From Saksenaea vasiformis B4078 (lineage: Eukaryota; Mucoromycota; Mucoromycetes; Mucorales; Saksenaeaceae): a DNA stretch of 10,139 nucleotides. Under the pieces are notes generated by a model, which did no database searches, was not told where the DNA came from, and saw only the letters and a list, made by a program, of their open reading frames with translations. The position numbers were made by a program, and so were the translations under genes. Each line of letters starts with the position of its first letter. Position 1 is the stretch's first letter. Below, in pieces: positions 7,992 through 10,139 of this stretch. The stretch is from positions 1 through 10,139 of the forward strand of contig JNDT01001598.1 in the NCBI GenBank assembly GCA_000697055.1. Direction: 5' to 3'.

Positions 7992-8248
7992 TGCTTCCTT
8001 CCTTTTTTTTTTTTGACTGTCCTTTTTTTTTCTCACTGCCATCTTTCTTCTCACTGCCGTCCTTTTTTCACTGCCGTCCTTTTTTCACTGCCATCTTTTT
8101 TACTACCATCTTTTTTACTACCTTTTTTTTTTTACTGTCCTTTTTTTTAAGTGCCATTCTTCTTCTTTTTTTTCTACTGCTCCTTTCTCTTTTTCAGTGC
8201 TGTTCTTTATTTTAGTGCCGTTCTTTTTTGTTACCATTTTGTCTTCTT
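7992..8248 (+). repeat. T-rich minisatellite after hAT-B stop
   Basis: About 13 imperfect units of roughly 15-25 bp following the pattern CCRTCYTTTTTTCACTG. Two neighbouring units around 8056-8089 are nearly identical. The tract lies just after the stop at 7988 and before AATAAA at 8251, so it would be U-rich 3' UTR. Copy A has a much shorter T-rich counterpart (9356-9375), so the array probably expanded in B. An open frame across it is only Phe/Leu/Ser-rich low complexity. Confidence 0.8.
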
Positions 8249-8250
8249 AC

Positions 8251-8256
8251 AATAAA
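8251..8256 (+). terminator. AATAAA polyadenylation signal of hAT-B
   Basis: AATAAA about 260 bp after the transposase stop and just past the T-rich minisatellite, in the context ACAATAAACATT. It is the first canonical signal downstream of the gene. Confidence 0.5.
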
Positions 8257-8401
8257 CATTGCAATTATGCTAATTAACTTGAACAATGCGACTTCTGGAA
8301 TGAGTTCGGCAATTATAGCGCACTCATGGCTGCCTGTCTTCTATATATTTTTGCTTAATTTGTATGCCGAGATTGTGATGATTAATAGAACTTAGAACTC
8401 A
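8257..8401 (+). other. hAT-B 3' noncoding spacer
   Basis: Plain noncoding sequence between the polyadenylation signal and the right subterminal repeats. I see no gene, RNA or strong repeat in it. Confidence 0.5.
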
Positions 8402-8537
8402 ATGAATCATGTTATGATCTCACATATGAATAAACGAATGAATACGAATATATTCTTCCTTTTGACAAACGAATATGAATATCCTACTAAATATTTGAAT
8501 ATATTCGAATATTCAGATGTTCGAATATATTCGTTCA
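8402..8537 (+). repeat. Right subterminal GAATAT/ATTCG repeats of hAT-B
   Basis: Repeated ACGAATGAATACGAATAT-type words and ATATTCGAATATTC palindromes up to the right terminal repeat. They align with the sequence of copy A at about 9580-9626, which identifies the latter as A's right subterminal region. Confidence 0.75.
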
Positions 8538-8549
8538 TGCCGATCTCTA
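8538..8549 (-). repeat. Right terminal inverted repeat of hAT-B
   Basis: Plus-strand TGCCGATCTCTA, complement TAGAGATCGGCA. It ends exactly where the second AGTGGAAC begins. The two differences from the left end are both G/A exchanges. Confidence 0.9.
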
Positions 8550-8557
8550 AGTGGAAC
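8550..8557 (+). repeat. Target site duplication of hAT-B, right copy
   Basis: AGTGGAAC, identical to 4527-4534. Joining 4534 directly to 8558 restores hAT-A exon 3 in frame (EWNVLQEV, matching EWQVLQQL of copy B). Confidence 0.93.
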
Positions 8558-9294
8558 GTCCTTCAAGAAGTTAATACTCTCCTGCAACCTTTTTTCAAGT
8601 TTATACAAATACTTTGCATGGAGACATATCTATCTTTGTCAAATATGATACTTGGATACAATGTATTGATCAACCACCTAGAAGATTACCATTATGGTAC
8701 AGGTAGAGTAAGTTAACTGAGTGCAAACAAGGAAAAGGCTAATTACCAAATTTATAGGAATTCTCTGTCCTGTCCAATGCAATGGAGCTGGCACAGCAGA
8801 AGTTACAGAAATACTACTCCAAGATAGAAAAGGCAATATATGCAATAATGATGGCACTGGACCCCTGTGCCAAATTCCAGTAGTGGAAAGACCAGGGTTA
8901 GAAGGAACATTATATGGCAGAATTAGTATGACAAGTAACTAAGGCTTGGAATGCCAATTTTTGCTGTACGCATCACACTCAAGCCACGCGTACTCTGGGC
9001 TTCAGCCTGTTCCAACACAGGCAGCAGCAGGACGAGTTGACAGAATATGTTGCTGAATTGATTGTAGACAAGACAATTAGTATTCTTGAATACTGGGCCA
9101 ACTGCAGTCATCAGTAGCCCCAATTGGCAGAAATGGCTCACAGGTATTTGGTAATTCCTACCTCATCTGCACCTTCAGAATGTTGCTTTTTACATGCAAA
9201 GTTCTTTGTGCCATTTTCATGTAACTGTTTGAAACCCAAAACAGTTAAGTATAGTGTATTAGTAGATGCTTAGTCTAAACTTTTGGATATATAA
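8558..9294 (+). pseudogene. hAT-A transposase pseudogene, 3' part (C-terminal dimerisation region)
   Basis: Exon 3 continues to 8707, followed by intron 8708-8757 (GTAAGT...TAG, 50 bp) and exon 4 8758-9294. It aligns with hAT-B throughout: GYNVLINHLE matches GYNVLLDHLE, and AMELAQQKLQKYY matches AMEMAQQKLQQYY. SSAPSECCF carries the expected catalytic Glu (GAA 9178-9180). In-frame stops are TAG 8881, TAG 8899, TGA 8929, TAG 9115 and TAG 9271, then the natural end TAA 9292-9294. Each of the four TAGs stands where B has TGG (Trp). Exon 4 keeps its full length with no frameshift, so decay here is by base substitution. It is not a separate gene but the other half of the pseudogene at 2678-4534. 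Confidence 0.9.
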
Positions 9295-9300
9295 AATAAA
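9295..9300 (+). terminator. AATAAA polyadenylation signal of hAT-A
   Basis: AATAAA directly after the natural stop of the transposase (TAA 9292-9294). It is much closer to the stop than the signal in copy B, because the long minisatellite is absent. Confidence 0.45.
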
Positions 9301-9407
9301 AGTATTTACTGTCTCAATTGGACCTTTCTCTTAGATTACATTTCTAAATTAGTTCTTTTTTTTTTTTTACTGCTTCAATAGTTTAATAGATACTTAGTTA
9401 ACTATAG

Positions 9408-9558
9408 CATTTGCAAATGACATATGTTTCTTTACTTAATCTCATGCTTAACTGACGCCTCATTAATTACAACATTAGTAAAGGACATATCTTTTCTCTT
9501 TTCTTCTCTTTTTACTTAATTGACATTGTATTAATTATAACATTAACAAATGACATGC
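9408..9558 (+). repeat. Imperfect tandem repeat of about 66 bp in hAT-A 3' region
   Basis: Units begin CATTTGCAAATGACAT (9408), CATTAGTAAAGGACAT (9473) and CATTAACAAATGACAT (9541). Each full unit also contains TTTACTTAA and ATTAATTA elements in the same order. Unit lengths are 65 and 68 bp, with the third incomplete. A T13 tract precedes it (9356-9368). No coding potential. Confidence 0.6.
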
Positions 9559-9618
9559 AAATAATAAAAATGGCACTACTCGAATAATCAAATGAATTCA
9601 AATATTCATTTTATTTGA

Positions 9619-9626
9619 CGAATGAA
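9619..9626 (+). repeat. Presumed target duplication of hAT-D, left copy
   Basis: CGAATGAA, the 8 bases before the D terminal repeat. They lie within A's right subterminal repeats. The right-hand copy would be outside the window, so the duplication is predicted, not seen. Confidence 0.5.
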
Positions 9627-10139
9627 TAGGGGTCGGCAAAATATTCATATATTCGTATTCGTTCGTATTCGTTCATCTAAAGAATGAATACGAATAAGTA
9701 TTTTAGTTTGACGAATAAATACAAATATTCATTCGTCAGCTACGAACGAATACGAATATGAAATTCATATTCGAATAGTTATTCGAATATTCGTAGCTTC
9801 ATTCGAATAACAATGGATATTCTATACTCATTTGTCTCAATCGACTGTCATTGGAATTGCAGATGAATGCATTTCACTCTTTGCTTTTTTATTTAAAAAA
9901 TATCTTTTCTTTAGTAGTTAGAAACTTAAAACCGGAAAGTTAAAGTAGAAGACAAGTTTTCACAGCATTGCATAAGAATGTAACAGTAATGTATTGCTAG
10001 AAGTTTGCGTTTGTAATTGCTGGTCTTATAATTATTAATTGTGCAAAGTAGACAATTGACAATCACTGAATCTTTTTGGCGTAGCGCGTTTCATAATACA
10101 ATGTACTAGAAATTACCATTAGTCAAGTGTAGCTGAGTC
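9627..10139 (+). mobile_element. hAT transposon copy D, left end only
   Basis: Starts with TAGGGGTCGGCAAAATATT, identical to the first 19 bases of hAT-B. Strong ATTCG/GAATA subterminal repeats follow to about 9815, then AT-rich noncoding sequence. TTAATTGTGCAA at 10035 matches B at 5092. Upstream sequence aligns to B's right subterminal region without its terminal repeat, so D interrupts A rather than being A's own end. In B the gene starts 1161 bp from the terminal repeat, so any transposase of D lies beyond the window. Confidence 0.82.
9739..9797. repeat. Imperfect palindrome in hAT-D subterminal region
   Basis: GCTACGAA (9739-9746) pairs with TTCGTAGC (9790-9797), enclosing the near-perfect inner palindrome GAATATGAA-TTCATATTC (9754-9772). 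Such a symmetrical array could bind transposase or fold in single-stranded form. Confidence 0.65.

Larger units (their letters stand above)
4535..8549 (+). mobile_element. hAT transposon copy B, full length, nested in hAT-A
   Basis: A complete 4015-bp element. It has a left terminal repeat starting TAGGGGTCGGCA, a right end whose complement starts TAGAGATCGGCA, AT-rich subterminal repeats at both ends, and an 8-bp target duplication AGTGGAAC. Inside are about 1.1 kb of noncoding sequence, a four-exon transposase gene (5696-7988), a T-rich minisatellite and an AATAAA. Reading copy A across the insertion gives a continuous exon 3, which proves the ends to the base. The terminal repeats suggest the element could be moved by transposase made elsewhere, though its own gene is broken. 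Confidence 0.93.
2607..9626 (+). mobile_element. hAT transposon copy A, old, split by nested elements
   Basis: This is a decayed hAT-family element. Its transposase gene can be followed from a TATA box at 2618 through 4534 and, after a 4015-bp nested element, from 8550 to 9294, then through T-rich 3' sequence into GAATAT-type subterminal repeats up to 9626. It is co-linear with hAT-B in exon order, intron positions and reading frame. The left terminal repeat is missing from the window; similarity to B begins only just before the TATA box, next to the candidate LTR end. The right terminal repeat should lie beyond copy D, outside the window. Copy A is visibly richer in A and T than copy B and has many more stops, so it is the older resident. 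Confidence 0.85.

Noticed and set aside
7811..8215. Phe/Leu-rich plus-strand open frame resembling a membrane protein
   Set aside because: It is an off-frame reading of exon 4 followed by the T-rich minisatellite; the hydrophobic runs are only translated TTT/CTT repeats.
8402..9141. Separate small genes at 8402-8716, 8721-8942 and 8923-9141
   Set aside because: The first two are readings of hAT-A exon 3 and exon 4 fragments, one starting inside hAT-B's repeats; the third is antisense. All are explained by the split pseudogene.
3005..9273. A variant nuclear code with TAG or TGA as sense
   Set aside because: Copy A also has TAA stops and an insertion, TGG is still used at many Trp sites, and B ends normally. 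Mutation is simpler.
1..10139. tRNA, rRNA or other structured RNA genes
   Set aside because: No cloverleaf-like arms, internal A/B boxes in proper spacing or rRNA-like conserved stretches were recognised on either strand by eye.

Overview
The window contains no recognisable host gene. It is a nest of transposable elements of eukaryotic type: one Ty3/gypsy-like LTR retrotransposon on the minus strand and three copies of one BED-finger hAT DNA transposon family on the plus strand. Short introns (50-66 bp, GTAAGT or GTAAGA donors, AG acceptors), TATAAATA boxes, AATAAA signals and AT-rich spacers suggest a fungus. The single-frame gag-pro-RT style makes me lean to an early-diverging lineage (Mucoromycota-like), but that is inference.

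Layout. Bases 1 to about 2606 (minus strand) hold the 5' part of the LTR element: a candidate LTR (2018-2606), a short leader, then gag with a zinc knuckle, a retropepsin-like domain and the first residues of reverse transcriptase, running off the left edge. One in-frame TGA (1530-1532) breaks an otherwise open frame of about 645 codons. Bases about 2607-9626 hold hAT copy A, an old, heavily mutated transposase gene that also carries a 282-bp insertion with 10-bp direct repeats. Copy A is split in its third exon by hAT copy B (4535-8549, 4015 bp). Copy B has both terminal inverted repeats and a perfect 8-bp target duplication (AGTGGAAC) on each side. At 9627 the left end of another family member, copy D, lies inside the right subterminal repeats of A and runs off the right edge.

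Order of events. A inserted first, then decayed. B later inserted into A's coding exon, and D into A's right end. The LTR element appears to have displaced A's left end, because A's homology to B starts just upstream of its TATA box. Copies A and B share exon structure, TATA position and reading frame, so each can be read against the other. B is much better preserved, but it has two in-frame TGA codons, an apparent 11-bp frameshifting deletion, and Asn in place of the first catalytic Asp. It is therefore a non-autonomous copy whose ends may still be mobilisable. Copy A has many more stops, and five of them are TAG where B has a Trp TGG codon.
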